6,639 nt of DNA from a bacterium (GTDB lineage: Bacteria > Spirochaetota > Spirochaetia > JABEVK01). This document shows positions 1 through 6,639 of this stretch, in pieces. A program made the position numbers and the translations under genes. Below the pieces are notes generated by a model. The model had not been told where the DNA came from. It ran no database searches and saw only the letters and a list, made by a program, of their open reading frames with translations. Each line of letters begins with the position of its first letter. Position 1 is the stretch's first letter. The DNA lies in assembly GCA_021781625.1 (NCBI GenBank), contig JAJXWL010000111.1, positions 1-6,639 on the forward strand. Reading direction: 5' to 3'.

Positions 1-3000
1 TCTACCAATACCTTCCCCTCATGGGACCGCGCTCAACCCTTGCGCTACATGAGTCACAACGGGGAAATCAATACCCTACGCGGAAACGTCAACAAAATGT
101 TTGCTCGTCAAGAATCTTTGGCAAGCGAGCTTTTTGGTTCCGAGTTGAAAGACGCCTTCCCGATTGTTGAGCCGGATTTGTCGGACTCCGGGTGTTTTGA
201 CAATGTTTTAGAACTTTTAACGTTATCAGGCCGCTCCTTGCCGGAATCTGTGATGATGATGATACCCGAAGCTTGGCAAAATCATGGAGCCATGGAACCC
301 GCCAAAAAAGCATTTTATAAATTCCATAGTGCCATGATGGAACCGTGGGATGGCCCGGCGAGTATTGCCTTTACCGATGGTCGGTATATTGGTGCTGTTC
401 TGGACCGAAATGGTCTGCGGCCTAGCCGGTTTTATATCACGAAAGATGATGTGGTCATCATGGCTAGTGAAGTGGGTGTTATTGAGGTGCCTGAAGCTCA
501 GATCCGTCAAAAAGGGCGCCTTCAGCCTGGCAAGATGTTTTTAGTCAATTTTGAAGAGGGTCGTATTGTTGATGACCAAGAGCTAAAAACACAAATCGCT
601 GGACAGAAGCCTTATGCCGAGTGGATCAAAGCCCAGGAGATCAAACTTTCGGATTTATCCTCCAAAGTTGAACCTCACGGGTATGACGATTCAACAGTAG
701 ATGTCCGTCGTCGTGCCTTCGGTTATACTTATGAGCATCAAGAAATGGTGCTCAAGCCCATGGTCGAGACGAGCCAAGAAGCGTTAGGCTCGATGGGAAA
801 TGATGCTCCTTTGGCGGTTCTTTCCGAAAAGCCCCGCTTGCCATATGAGTATTTTAAGCAGTTATTTGCTCAGGTTACGAACCCTCCGATTGACTCCATC
901 CGCGAAGAAATCGTTATGAGTTTGGAGAGTTATATTGGTCCTGAAAAGAACCTTTTGACCACGACTCCAGAACACGCTCACCGTTTACTTCTTCCCAATC
1001 CCATTTTAACGAACGAACAAATGGCTGCCCTGAAGCACATCGACCGTAAGGGATGGAAAACCAAGGTTCTGGATGCCACCTTCTCTAAGTCAGAAGGTGA
1101 GACGGGTCTAGAAAAAGCCTTAGACCGTTTAGCGACAGAAGCTGAAAAAGCTTTGGAAGAAGGTTATGCCCTGATCGTCTTGTCAGATCGTGCTGTTTCA
1201 GCTGAGAGAGTACCAGTGTCAGCTTTACTCGCGGTGGGAACTGTTCATCATCACCTGATCCGTTTGGAACGTCGTAACCAGATCGGATTGTTGGTGGAGT
1301 CCGGAGAGCCCAGAGAAGTTCATCACTTTTGTTTGTTGACCGGCTATGGAGCCGACGCCGTGAACCCCTACTTGGCGTTCGAAGTCATGTGGCGTATGGC
1401 CCGCGATAATTTCTTCGATAAGCCCTATAGCGATGAAGAAATCGTGGCTCACTACCTTAAAGCTGTGGCCAAGGGCATGCGCAAGGTTTTCGGAAAGATG
1501 GGGATTTCGACTCTGGAATCGTACAAAGGTGCCCAAATTTTTGAAGCTGTGGGCTTAGATGAAGCCGTGGTTAAAAAATCCTTTGCCGGGACATCCAGCC
1601 GTATCAAAGGGGCCGGGTATGATGTATTGGGCCGTGAGGCTTTAGAACGTCATAAAATGGGGTGGTCTGAAGGTAATGCTCCGGCTTATGACCGTTTTTA
1701 TTCACCAGGAGATTATCACTACCGCTTTGGCGGTGAAAAGCACATGTGGGATCCCGAATCGATTGCCGACTTGCAACGAGCTGTTTGGCAACAAGATCCT
1801 GCGGCTTGGGCCCGTTTTAGTGCGCGACAAGCTGAGCGTTCCGCCCAACAAGCTACCTTGCATGGTCTTTTGACCTTTAAAAAAGGGAATCCCATTCCCT
1901 TATCAGAAGTTGAACCGGCTTCAGAAATTGTCAAACGCTTCGTGACGGGAGCCATGAGTTACGGATCCATTTCAAAAGAAGCCCATGAAACTTTGGCTAT
2001 TGCTATGAATCGTCTTGGGGGGAAATCGAATACTGGTGAAGGTGGTGAAGATCCGGCTCGCTTTGAGCGTCTACCCAATGGAGATTCAAAGCGTTCTGCG
2101 ATTAAGCAGGTGGCTTCAGGTCGGTTTGGGGTAACCATCCACTATTTGACCAATGCGGATGAAATCCAAATTAAAATGGCCCAGGGGGCAAAGCCCGGTG
2201 AAGGGGGCGAATTGCCTGGCCATAAGGTCGATGAAACGATTGCCAAAACTCGTGGTTCGACACCTGGCGTTGGCTTAATCTCACCGCCTCCGCACCATGA
2301 TATTTATTCTATCGAAGATTTAGCCCAATTAATTTTTGACCTGAAAAATGCCAATCCCAAAGCTCGTATCAGTGTGAAATTGGTTTCTGAGGTCGGGGTA
2401 GGGACGATTGCCGCCGGTGTGGCCAAAGGTCACGCCGATCATATCCTGGTTTCAGGACACGAAGGGGGAACAGGCGCTTCTCCGTTAACGGGTATCAAAA
2501 ATGCCGGTCTTCCCTGGGAACTGGGCATTGCTGAAACGCACCAAACCCTCGTGATGAACGACTTGCGTTCTCGCGTACGGCTTCAAACCGACGGTCAATT
2601 GAAAAATGGTCGGGATGTGGTCATTGCAGCACTTTTAGGGGCAGAAGAAATGGGCTTTTCGACAGGTCCATTAATTACCTTAGGCTGTATCATGATGCGC
2701 AAGTGTCATAAAAATACTTGTCCAGTGGGTATTGCTACCCAAGACCCCGTGCTTCGGGCTCGTTTCCGAGGAAAACCAGAATACGTCGAAAGATTTTTTC
2801 ACTATGTTGCCGAAGAAGCTCGTCAAATTATGGCCGATTTAGGGATTCGTACATTCAATGAATTGATTGGTCGTGTTGACCTTTTGGATACGGATCAGGC
2901 GGTGAAGCACGCGAAGAGTCAAAATCTTGATTTGAAGCCCTTATTAACCATGGCGAGAAAACCGTATCCTGAAGCTGGCGTTTATTGCACTCAAAAGCAG

Positions 3001-3828
3001 GATCATGGTTTGGATCACGTGCTGGATCGGACCCTCATTCAAGAGGCTACTGCCGCTCTTGAAAACAAAACTCCTGTAAAACTGAACCATAAAATCACCA
3101 ACGTGGACCGTGCCTGTGGAACACTGCTCAGTCACGAGTTAACCCGTCGCTGGGGAGCTGCTGGATTGCCAGATCACTCGATTGAAGTTCAATTCCGAGG
3201 TCATGCAGGGCAAAGTTTTGGGGCTTGGTTGGCGCAAGGAATTACCTTCCGCTTGGAAGGTGACTCGAACGACTACGTGGGTAAAGGGTTGTCGGGCGGA
3301 CGTTTAGTGATTGCCCCGCCGTCAGAAGCGACCTATAAACCGAGCGAAAATATCATTATCGGTAACGTAGCCTTTTATGGGGCAACGGCTGGGGAAGCCT
3401 TTATTCGCGGTGTCGCGGCCGAACGTTTCTGCGTACGCAACTCGGGAGCGACTGTGGTTGTCGAAGGCGTTGGGGACCATGGCTGTGAGTACATGACTAG
3501 GGGCACTGCTGTGATTCTGGGACACACGGGTCGCAACTTCGCGGCAGGTATGTCCGGAGGCGTTGCCTACGTGTGGGATCCTCATGACAACCTGAAACAT
3601 CAACTTAATGCTCAAATGGTTGAACTCGAAAAGCCTGGTGAAGAAGATTTTACCCTTCTCAAAGACTTGATTCAAAAGCATTATCAAAATACTGGCTCTG
3701 ATGTCGCCGAAAGCTTGCTGTCGGCGTGGGAAAAACATCGGAGTGAATTCGTCACCGTCATGCCGACGGACTACAAAAAGGTTTTAGAGGCTCGTAAGGC
3801 CAAGACCGCGGAGGTGTCTCATGGGTAA
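1..3828 (+). CDS. gltB: Glutamate synthase (NADPH) large/alpha subunit, 5'-truncated by window edge
   Basis: The reading frame is open from base 1 ([16 protein letters not shown]...), so the true start and the catalytic N-terminal Cys lie upstream. 1275 residues are visible; bacterial GltB is usually about 1480-1530, so roughly 200-250 are missing. Visible domains, in window residues: end of the class II glutaminase domain with the [11 protein letters not shown] motif (about 19-29) to about 210; central domain (about 240-610, including [13 protein letters not shown] and QVTNPPID); FMN-binding synthase domain (about 635-985, from [13 protein letters not shown], with [13 protein letters not shown] and [11 protein letters not shown]); the 3Fe-4S motif C-x5-C-x4-C at Cys896, Cys902 and Cys907 (bases 2686-2721); and the C-terminal GXGXG beta-helix domain (about 1028-1220), which links the two active sites. 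Glutamine is hydrolysed in the N-terminal domain and the ammonia is channelled to 2-oxoglutarate at the FMN site. No frameshift is seen. It overlaps gltD by 8 bp and must act with it in the cytoplasm. Confidence 0.98.
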   Translation, partial: STNTFPSWDRAQPLRYMSHNGEINTLRGNVNKMFARQESLASELFGSELKDAFPIVEPDLSDSGCFDNVLELLTLSGRSLPESVMMMIPEAWQNHGAMEPAKKAFYKFHSAMMEPWDGPASIAFTDGRYIGAVLDRNGLRPSRFYITKDDVVIMASEVGVIEVPEAQIRQKGRLQPGKMFLVNFEEGRIVDDQELKTQIAGQKPYAEWIKAQEIKLSDLSSKVEPHGYDDSTVDVRRRAFGYTYEHQEMVLKPMVETSQEALGSMGNDAPLAVLSEKPRLPYEYFKQLFAQVTNPPIDSIREEIVMSLESYIGPEKNLLTTTPEHAHRLLLPNPILTNEQMAALKHIDRKGWKTKVLDATFSKSEGETGLEKALDRLATEAEKALEEGYALIVLSDRAVSAERVPVSALLAVGTVHHHLIRLERRNQIGLLVESGEPREVHHFCLLTGYGADAVNPYLAFEVMWRMARDNFFDKPYSDEEIVAHYLKAVAKGMRKVFGKMGISTLESYKGAQIFEAVGLDEAVVKKSFAGTSSRIKGAGYDVLGREALERHKMGWSEGNAPAYDRFYSPGDYHYRFGGEKHMWDPESIADLQRAVWQQDPAAWARFSARQAERSAQQATLHGLLTFKKGNPIPLSEVEPASEIVKRFVTGAMSYGSISKEAHETLAIAMNRLGGKSNTGEGGEDPARFERLPNGDSKRSAIKQVASGRFGVTIHYLTNADEIQIKMAQGAKPGEGGELPGHKVDETIAKTRGSTPGVGLISPPPHHDIYSIEDLAQLIFDLKNANPKARISVKLVSEVGVGTIAAGVAKGHADHILVSGHEGGTGASPLTGIKNAGLPWELGIAETHQTLVMNDLRSRVRLQTDGQLKNGRDVVIAALLGAEEMGFSTGPLITLGCIMMRKCHKNTCPVGIATQDPVLRARFRGKPEYVERFFHYVAEEARQIMADLGIRTFNELIGRVDLLDTDQAVKHAKSQNLDLKPLLTMARKPYPEAGVYCTQKQDHGLDHVLDRTLIQEATAALENKTPVKLNHKITNVDRACGTLLSHELTRRWGAAGLPDHSIEVQFRGHAGQSFGAWLAQGITFRLEGDSNDYVGKGLSGGRLVIAPPSEATYKPSENIIIGNVAFYGATAGEAFIRGVAAERFCVRNSGATVVVEGVGDHGCEYMTRGTAVILGHTGRNFAAGMSGGVAYVWDPHDNLKHQLNAQMVELEKPGEEDFTLLKDLIQKHYQNTGSDVAESLLSAWEKHRSEFVTVMPTDYKKVLEARKAKTAEVSHG
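1883..1901 (+). repeat. Perfect 8-bp inverted repeat within gltB
   Basis: AAGGGAAT (1883-1890) pairs exactly with ATTCCCTT (1894-1901) across a 3-base CCC loop. It lies in the coding sequence for [10 protein letters not shown], the linker just before the FMN-binding synthase domain. It may be chance; no function is implied by the sequence alone. Confidence 0.4.
3810..3815 (+). promoter_or_regulatory. Ribosome binding site of gltD, inside gltB
   Basis: GGAGGT lies 5 nt before the gltD ATG, within the last codons of gltB. It is a near-perfect Shine-Dalgarno and fixes the start at 3821. It allows independent initiation as well as coupling to the terminating gltB ribosomes. Confidence 0.85.
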
Positions 3829-5275
3829 GCCCACTGGCTTTTTGGAATTCGATAGACAAAAAGTTAAAGATCGCAATCCTCTAGAGCGGATGGGTGACTT
3901 TAAAGAATTCTTAGTTCCCTTAGCCGATCCGGAACGGCGTCAGCAGGGTTCGCGCTGTATGGACTGTGGGGTTCCCTTCTGTCATTCCAGTTACGGTTGT
4001 CCTGTGAATAACCTCATTCCAGAATGGAATGATCTGGTTTATCACAAGCAAGATTACGAAGCCTTCTTGAGACTTCGTAAGACAAACAACTTTCCTGAGT
4101 TTACGGGACGAGTTTGTCCGGCGCCTTGTGAAACCGCTTGTGTCTTAGGGATTACGTCTCCAGCCGTGACCATCAAGGATAACGAAGCTTGGATTATCGA
4201 CAATGCTTGGGAAAAGGGTTGGATGAAGCCACGTCCTGTTCCTCAGAGAACAGGTAAACGCGTGGCGGTGATCGGCTCAGGTCCATCAGGACTTTCTGCA
4301 GCCGATGAACTCAACCAAGCAGGTCATCAAGTCACTGTTTTTGAGCGAGCTGACCGAATTGGCGGATTGCTGATGTATGGAATTCCTAATATGAAGCTGG
4401 ATAAAGGCTTGGTGGAACGACGTATTCAAGTGATGCGCGAAGAAGGCGTGGAGTTCCGCGTCAATGCGGCGGTTGGGAAAAATATTGCCGCTTTTGATCT
4501 TGTCAAAGACTATGATGCCGTTCTTCTGGCGACGGGTGCGACCAAACCTCGTGATCTGTCTGTACCAGGGCGTGACCTCAAGGGCGTTCACTTTGCTATG
4601 GAATTTCTAGCAGCGAACACCAAGAGCCTGTTGGACTCAGAGCTTAAAGATGGAAAATACATCAATGCAAAGGGCAAAAAGGTCATCGTTATTGGGGGCG
4701 GAGATACAGGAAATGACTGTTTGGGTACTAGCCTGCGGCATGGTTGCTCTTCCTTAGTTAATTTTGAGTTGCTTCCGCAACCTTCTTCTGAAAGAACCGA
4801 AGAATTTCCTTGGCCAACCTATCCTCGTTTATATAAAGCCGATTATGGACATAACGAAGCCGTGGCTAAGTTTGGAAAAGATCCCCGTGTCTTTTCTATT
4901 GCAACCAAAGAATTTCTAGGAAACTCAGCCGGAGAATTGGTTGGCTTGAAAACCATTGATTTGAAGTGGGAAAAAGATGAGAAAGGTCAATGGAAAATGA
5001 GTGAGCTTCCTGGAACCGAAAAGACTTGGGAAGCCGATCTCGTTTTCTTAGCCTTAGGATTCTTAGGACCAGAAGATGATCTTTTAAAACAATTGGCCGT
5101 TGAGACCGATGCGCGTTCGAATGTTAAGGCGACGTATGGAAAGTTTTCTACCAATGTTCCCAAGGTTTTCAGCGCTGGGGATGCTCGACGCGGCCAGTCT
5201 TTGGTAGTTTGGGCAATCAATGAAGGGCGTGGTGCGGCTCGTGAGATGGATCGCTTCCTGAAAAGCCAGTCCTAA
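3821..5275 (+). CDS. gltD: Glutamate synthase (NADPH) small/beta subunit
   Basis: 484 residues, full length for the family (about 455-495). It supplies electrons from NADPH to GltB. The N-terminal region (about 1-140) carries two cysteine groups, Cys46-x2-Cys49-x4-Cys54-x5-Cys60 and Cys99-x3-Cys103-x3-Cys107, that fit the two 4Fe-4S clusters of the family. The FAD Rossmann motif is [19 protein letters not shown] (150-168), followed by [17 protein letters not shown]. The NADPH Rossmann motif is [15 protein letters not shown] (288-302). A C-terminal FAD-contact motif, [20 protein letters not shown] (451-470), closes the protein. The ATG start at 3821 is chosen because GGAGGT lies 5 nt upstream and the protein then begins [10 protein letters not shown], as GltD proteins do. 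It overlaps the gltB stop by 8 bp, so translation is probably coupled, which suits a complex needing both subunits. It belongs to a wider family of GltD-like oxidoreductases (NfnB/SudA, the dihydropyrimidine dehydrogenase N-terminus), but its pairing with gltB makes this call firm. Confidence 0.97.
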   Translation: MGKPTGFLEFDRQKVKDRNPLERMGDFKEFLVPLADPERRQQGSRCMDCGVPFCHSSYGCPVNNLIPEWNDLVYHKQDYEAFLRLRKTNNFPEFTGRVCPAPCETACVLGITSPAVTIKDNEAWIIDNAWEKGWMKPRPVPQRTGKRVAVIGSGPSGLSAADELNQAGHQVTVFERADRIGGLLMYGIPNMKLDKGLVERRIQVMREEGVEFRVNAAVGKNIAAFDLVKDYDAVLLATGATKPRDLSVPGRDLKGVHFAMEFLAANTKSLLDSELKDGKYINAKGKKVIVIGGGDTGNDCLGTSLRHGCSSLVNFELLPQPSSERTEEFPWPTYPRLYKADYGHNEAVAKFGKDPRVFSIATKEFLGNSAGELVGLKTIDLKWEKDEKGQWKMSELPGTEKTWEADLVFLALGFLGPEDDLLKQLAVETDARSNVKATYGKFSTNVPKVFSAGDARRGQSLVVWAINEGRGAAREMDRFLKSQS

Positions 5276-5280
5276 GAGTA

Positions 5281-5313
5281 TTGCTTGCTTTTATTCAAGG
5301 GATATGCTATATA
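5281..5313 (+). promoter_or_regulatory. Candidate weak promoter for the rplU-prp-rpmA-obgE cluster
   Basis: The 69-bp gap after gltD is AT-rich. TTGCTT occurs twice, at 5281-5286 and 5285-5290. The first sits 16 bp before TATGCT (5303-5308) and the second 17 bp before TATATA (5308-5313). Each -35 matches only 3 of 6 consensus bases and each -10 matches 4 of 6. Position and spacing support a sigma-70-type promoter, but the matches are weak and AT-rich DNA yields such hits by chance. The main promoter could instead be upstream of gltB, with read-through. Confidence 0.3.
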
Positions 5314-5319
5314 TCCTTT
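5297..5319 (+). repeat. Imperfect inverted repeat in the rplU leader
   Basis: AAGGGATAT (5297-5305) faces ATATCCTTT (5311-5319) across a 5-base gap. Eight of nine positions pair by Watson-Crick rules and the ninth would be a G-U pair in RNA. It overlaps the candidate -10 region and lies 25 bp before the rplU ATG. It could be an operator, or an RNA hairpin in transcripts reading through from gltD. It is not a convincing terminator: the stem is AT-rich and no U-run follows. Confidence 0.5.
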
Positions 5320-5333
5320 GAAATTTTATGAAT

Positions 5334-5340
5334 TGAGGGA
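5334..5340 (+). promoter_or_regulatory. Ribosome binding site of rplU
   Basis: TGAGGGA ends 4 nt before the ATG at 5345. It favours that ATG over the in-frame TTG at 5285, which has no comparable site. Confidence 0.65.
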
Positions 5341-5344
5341 TTTT

Positions 5345-5656
5345 ATGTACGCGCTTGTTGAAATTAAGGGTCGTCAGTTCCGCGCCGAAAAAGGTGCTGT
5401 GCTTCAGATTGACCGGGTCGATGCTGAAAAAGGCACCGCTCTGGAGTTTGATTCGGTTCTTCTCGTAGGCGGAAACGGCGATGTTAAAGTCGGCGCTCCC
5501 TATGTGAAAGGTGCTAAAATTAAAACTGTGGTGGATTCCCAAATCCGCGACAAAAAAGTCTTGTCCTACAAAGTTAAAAGACGTAAATCTTTTCATAAAT
5601 TGATTGGGCACAGACAACAATATACTTTGATTCGTGTGGAAGATGTTATTGGTTAA
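5345..5656 (+). CDS. rplU: 50S ribosomal protein L21
   Basis: 103 residues, the usual L21 length. L21 is a structural protein of the large ribosomal subunit that binds 23S rRNA and contacts L20. Family features visible are the start MYALVEIKGRQFRAEKG (1-17), VLLVGGNGDVKVGAPYVKGA (38-57), and the basic C-terminal stretch YKVKRRKSFHKLIGHRQQYT (75-94), which matches the family signature around KRRK...GHRQ.YT. The frame is open further back to a TTG at 5285, but homologues start at MYA and the Shine-Dalgarno lies just before 5345, so the ATG is used here. It is the first gene of the rplU-prp-rpmA-obgE cluster, 69 bp after gltD and 3 bp before prp. In Bacillus subtilis the equivalent operon has a conserved L21 leader; I cannot tell whether the short leader here is functionally similar. 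Confidence 0.97.
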   Translation: MYALVEIKGRQFRAEKGAVLQIDRVDAEKGTALEFDSVLLVGGNGDVKVGAPYVKGAKIKTVVDSQIRDKKVLSYKVKRRKSFHKLIGHRQQYTLIRVEDVIG

Positions 5657-5659
5657 CTT

Positions 5660-6013
5660 GTGATCCTCGCTCAAGTGGATTTGTCTGCTGATTTGGTAGT
5701 CAAAAATATCACGTTGACGGGGCATGCAGGTTTTTCCTTAAAAGGTTCTGATATTGTTTGTGCAGGGGTTACGGTTCTTTTACGGACATTTGTCAGCTTG
5801 TTAAAAGCTGAGCCTTCTGTTGTTGTTAACTGGAAGAGGGAAAGTGAGGGTGACGTGGAATTCTCCGTGGATTCAGTCGCCGCACATTCTGATCGGTATC
5901 TGGGTTGGTGTTGGTTCTTTTTGCGAGGTCTAGAAGATTTAGCGAAAGAATTTCCTCAACATGTGAAATTGAATTACGGTCATTGGAAGGGGAGGTTGCT
6001 TCATGGCTCATAA
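5660..6013 (+). CDS. prp: Ribosomal-processing cysteine protease Prp (YsxB/DUF464 family)
   Basis: 117 residues, slightly longer than the usual 105-112. In Staphylococcus aureus, Prp removes an N-terminal extension from L27 with a Cys/His pair numbered His22 and Cys34. The same numbers hold here: [16 protein letters not shown] spans 21-36, with His22, Asp31 and Cys34. The C-terminal helix region [19 protein letters not shown] (86-104) also fits the family. The GTG start at 5660 follows an in-frame stop (TAA at 5654, shared with rplU), so it is the most upstream GTG/TTG/ATG possible, and it leaves the usual 20 residues before GHAG. No Shine-Dalgarno is visible, and translation probably depends on ribosomes finishing rplU 3 bp earlier. 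The 3' end overlaps rpmA by 11 bp. The oddity is that L27 here has no extension to cleave. Family assignment is strong from motif and position; proteolytic activity and substrate are inference. Confidence 0.9.
   Translation: MILAQVDLSADLVVKNITLTGHAGFSLKGSDIVCAGVTVLLRTFVSLLKAEPSVVVNWKRESEGDVEFSVDSVAAHSDRYLGWCWFFLRGLEDLAKEFPQHVKLNYGHWKGRLLHGS
5991..5996 (+). promoter_or_regulatory. Ribosome binding site of rpmA, inside prp
   Basis: GGAGGT, within AAGGGGAGGT, lies 6 nt before the rpmA ATG at 6003. It is one of the two strongest sites in the window and sets the L27 start at MAHKK rather than at any upstream extended start. Confidence 0.85.
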
Positions 6014-6260
6014 AAAAGGCGGCGGAAGTTCAAAAAACGGACGCGATTCTAATCCGAAAATGCTCGGTGTTAAACGCTTTGGCGGCCAGCTTGTCTCTGC
6101 AGGTGAGATTTTAGTGCGTCAAAGAGGGACAAAGCTCCATGCTGGAGAAAATGTTGGTGTGGGACGTGATCATACCTTGTTTGCTTTAGTAGAAGGAAAT
6201 GTGGCCTTTGGTGAACGACGAGGCAAAAAGCTTGTCACGATTGTTCCTTCAGCGAACTAA
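6003..6260 (+). CDS. rpmA: 50S ribosomal protein L27
   Basis: 85 residues, the usual length. L27 sits near the peptidyl transferase centre and its N-terminal tail reaches toward the P-site tRNA. Visible family features are [19 protein letters not shown] (1-19), LGVKRFGGQ (21-29), [20 protein letters not shown] (36-55) and [14 protein letters not shown] (56-69). The N-terminus is the short, unextended type: removal of Met would leave AHKKGGGSS, equivalent to the form made in Firmicutes only after Prp cleavage. The in-frame codons upstream, back to a TGA at 5970, contain no ATG, GTG or TTG and no LNLQFFA-like cleavage motif, so an extended form is not encoded. It overlaps prp by 11 bp and is followed by obgE 8 bp later, the widespread rplU-rpmA-obgE order. 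Confidence 0.98.
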   Translation: MAHKKGGGSSKNGRDSNPKMLGVKRFGGQLVSAGEILVRQRGTKLHAGENVGVGRDHTLFALVEGNVAFGERRGKKLVTIVPSAN

Positions 6261-6263
6261 AGG
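6259..6263 (+). promoter_or_regulatory. Ribosome binding site of obgE
   Basis: AAAGG, overlapping the rpmA stop codon, ends 5 nt before the TTG at 6269. It is short and moderate in strength, but its spacing supports this non-ATG start. Confidence 0.5.
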
Positions 6264-6268
6264 CTAAC

Positions 6269-6639
6269 TTGGAAGGGTTTGTTGACGAGACCATTATCGA
6301 GGTCTCGTCTGGTCATGGTGGAGCTGGTTCAGTCTCTTTTCGTCGAGAGAAGTTTGTGCCCTACGGCGGACCCGATGGTGGGGATGGCGGTCGTGGTGGC
6401 GATGTTATATTTCAAGTCAAACAAAATTTACGAACTTTAGCTCATTTACGGATGAAAAGGCATTGGTTCGCCGGAATTGGTGGGCCTGGATTGGGAGAGC
6501 GCCGTCATGGTCGTGATGGTGACTCCATTTATATTCCGGTACCCCCTGGTACTCTCATTAAAGATGCCCAGACCGGTCAAGTCTTGCATGATTTTTCTTT
6601 AACAGAAGAAGTTCAATGGGTGTTTAAGACTGGAGGCCG
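6269..6639 (+). CDS. obgE: GTPase Obg/CgtA, N-terminal part, cut by window end
   Basis: 123 residues are visible of a protein usually about 330-460 long. Obg is an essential GTPase that binds the 50S subunit and acts in its late assembly and in stress signalling. Only the glycine-rich N-terminal Obg fold is present: FVDETIIEVSSGHGGAGSVS (4-23), FRREKFVPYGGPDGGDGGRG (24-43), GDVIFQV (44-50), HGRDGDSIYIPVPPGTLIKD (80-99). The GTPase domain with its G motifs would follow beyond the edge. The start is the TTG at 6269: homologues begin a few residues before FVDE, no ATG or GTG lies nearby in frame, and AAAGG precedes it by 5 nt. It follows rpmA by 8 bp in the conserved L21-L27-Obg cluster. A perfect 9-bp inverted repeat covers codons 6-14. 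The loop at 64-79 (KRHWFAGIGGPGLGER) looks somewhat diverged from the usual AEDG/AENG-type sequence. Identity is secure; the exact start is likely but unproven. Confidence 0.95.
   Translation, partial: MEGFVDETIIEVSSGHGGAGSVSFRREKFVPYGGPDGGDGGRGGDVIFQVKQNLRTLAHLRMKRHWFAGIGGPGLGERRHGRDGDSIYIPVPPGTLIKDAQTGQVLHDFSLTEEVQWVFKTGG
6284..6309 (+). repeat. Perfect 9-bp inverted repeat at the start of obgE
   Basis: GACGAGACC (6284-6292) is the exact reverse complement of GGTCTCGTC (6301-6309), across an 8-base gap. In mRNA this is a 9-bp stem with 6 G-C pairs, beginning 15 nt after the first base of the obgE TTG start, inside the footprint of an initiating ribosome. No U-run follows, so it is not an intrinsic terminator. 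The residues it encodes (DETIIEVSS) are partly conserved, so chance is possible. Confidence 0.6.

Noticed and set aside
40..42. TTG at 40 as the gltB start
   Set aside because: The frame is open back to base 1 and those 13 codons ([13 protein letters not shown]) are conserved GltB sequence, so the gene is cut by the window edge rather than starting here.
3322..3738. 138-codon open frame on the minus strand within gltB
   Set aside because: It is antisense to the conserved GXGXG domain and has no recognisable motif or family resemblance. The same applies to the other minus-strand frames at 1225-1536, 4286-4591 and 5291-5725.
5297..5325. Intrinsic terminator of gltBD
   Set aside because: The stem is AT-rich with one G-U pair and is followed by GAAATTTTATG rather than a continuous T-run.
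5285..5344. Twenty-residue N-terminal extension of L21 from an in-frame TTG at 5285
   Set aside because: It has no Shine-Dalgarno, overlaps the candidate promoter, and L21 proteins begin at MYA, which the ATG at 5345 gives with a good ribosome binding site.
5973..6002. A cleavable N-terminal extension on L27 that Prp could process
   Set aside because: The upstream in-frame codons ([10 protein letters not shown]) contain no ATG, GTG or TTG, do not resemble LNLQFFA, and end at a TGA at 5970.
5905..6114. 69-codon plus-strand frame across the prp-rpmA junction
   Set aside because: It overlaps two well-supported genes in another frame and shows no family motif.
1..6639. Mobile element, CRISPR array, defence system, tRNA or other RNA gene
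   Set aside because: Essentially all of the sequence is accounted for by six conserved housekeeping genes; no direct-repeat array, transposase, integrase motif or tRNA-like fold was seen by eye.

Overview
The window holds six same-strand genes and almost no non-coding DNA: the 3' part of gltB, complete gltD, rplU (L21), a Prp-type cysteine protease gene, rpmA (L27), and the 5' end of obgE. It is chromosomal housekeeping DNA of a bacterium with roughly balanced base composition. I see no insertion sequence, phage gene, tRNA, rRNA or CRISPR array. The organism is not Firmicutes-like at L27, which starts MAHKK without the cleavable extension, yet it carries the Prp gene typical of Firmicutes between rplU and rpmA. 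From memory, the Prp, L27 and Obg sequences look most like spirochaete-type proteins, but I hold that only weakly; a database search would settle it.

Region 1 (1-5275) encodes the two subunits of NADPH-dependent glutamate synthase (GOGAT). The alpha subunit GltB is cut at its N-terminus by the window edge, and its catalytic N-terminal Cys lies outside. The beta subunit GltD is complete. The genes overlap by 8 bp, and a strong Shine-Dalgarno inside gltB serves gltD. Together they turn glutamine plus 2-oxoglutarate into two glutamates, with electrons from NADPH passing through FAD and Fe-S clusters in GltD to the 3Fe-4S cluster and FMN in GltB.

Region 2 (5276-5344) is a 69-bp AT-rich gap. It has a weak candidate promoter, an imperfect 9-bp inverted repeat overlapping that promoter's -10 region, and the rplU ribosome binding site. 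No terminator is visible between gltD and rplU.

Region 3 (5345-6639) is a compact ribosome and ribosome-assembly cluster, rplU-prp-rpmA-obgE, with junctions of +3, -11 and +8 bp. rplU and rpmA have ATG starts and clear Shine-Dalgarno sequences. prp starts at GTG with none visible, and obgE starts at TTG with a short one, so the two non-structural proteins look set for lower translation. The most notable point is the apparently intact Prp protease (His22/Cys34) beside an L27 gene that lacks the usual Prp substrate extension. A perfect 9-bp inverted repeat sits just inside the obgE start. I found no clearly new system in this window.
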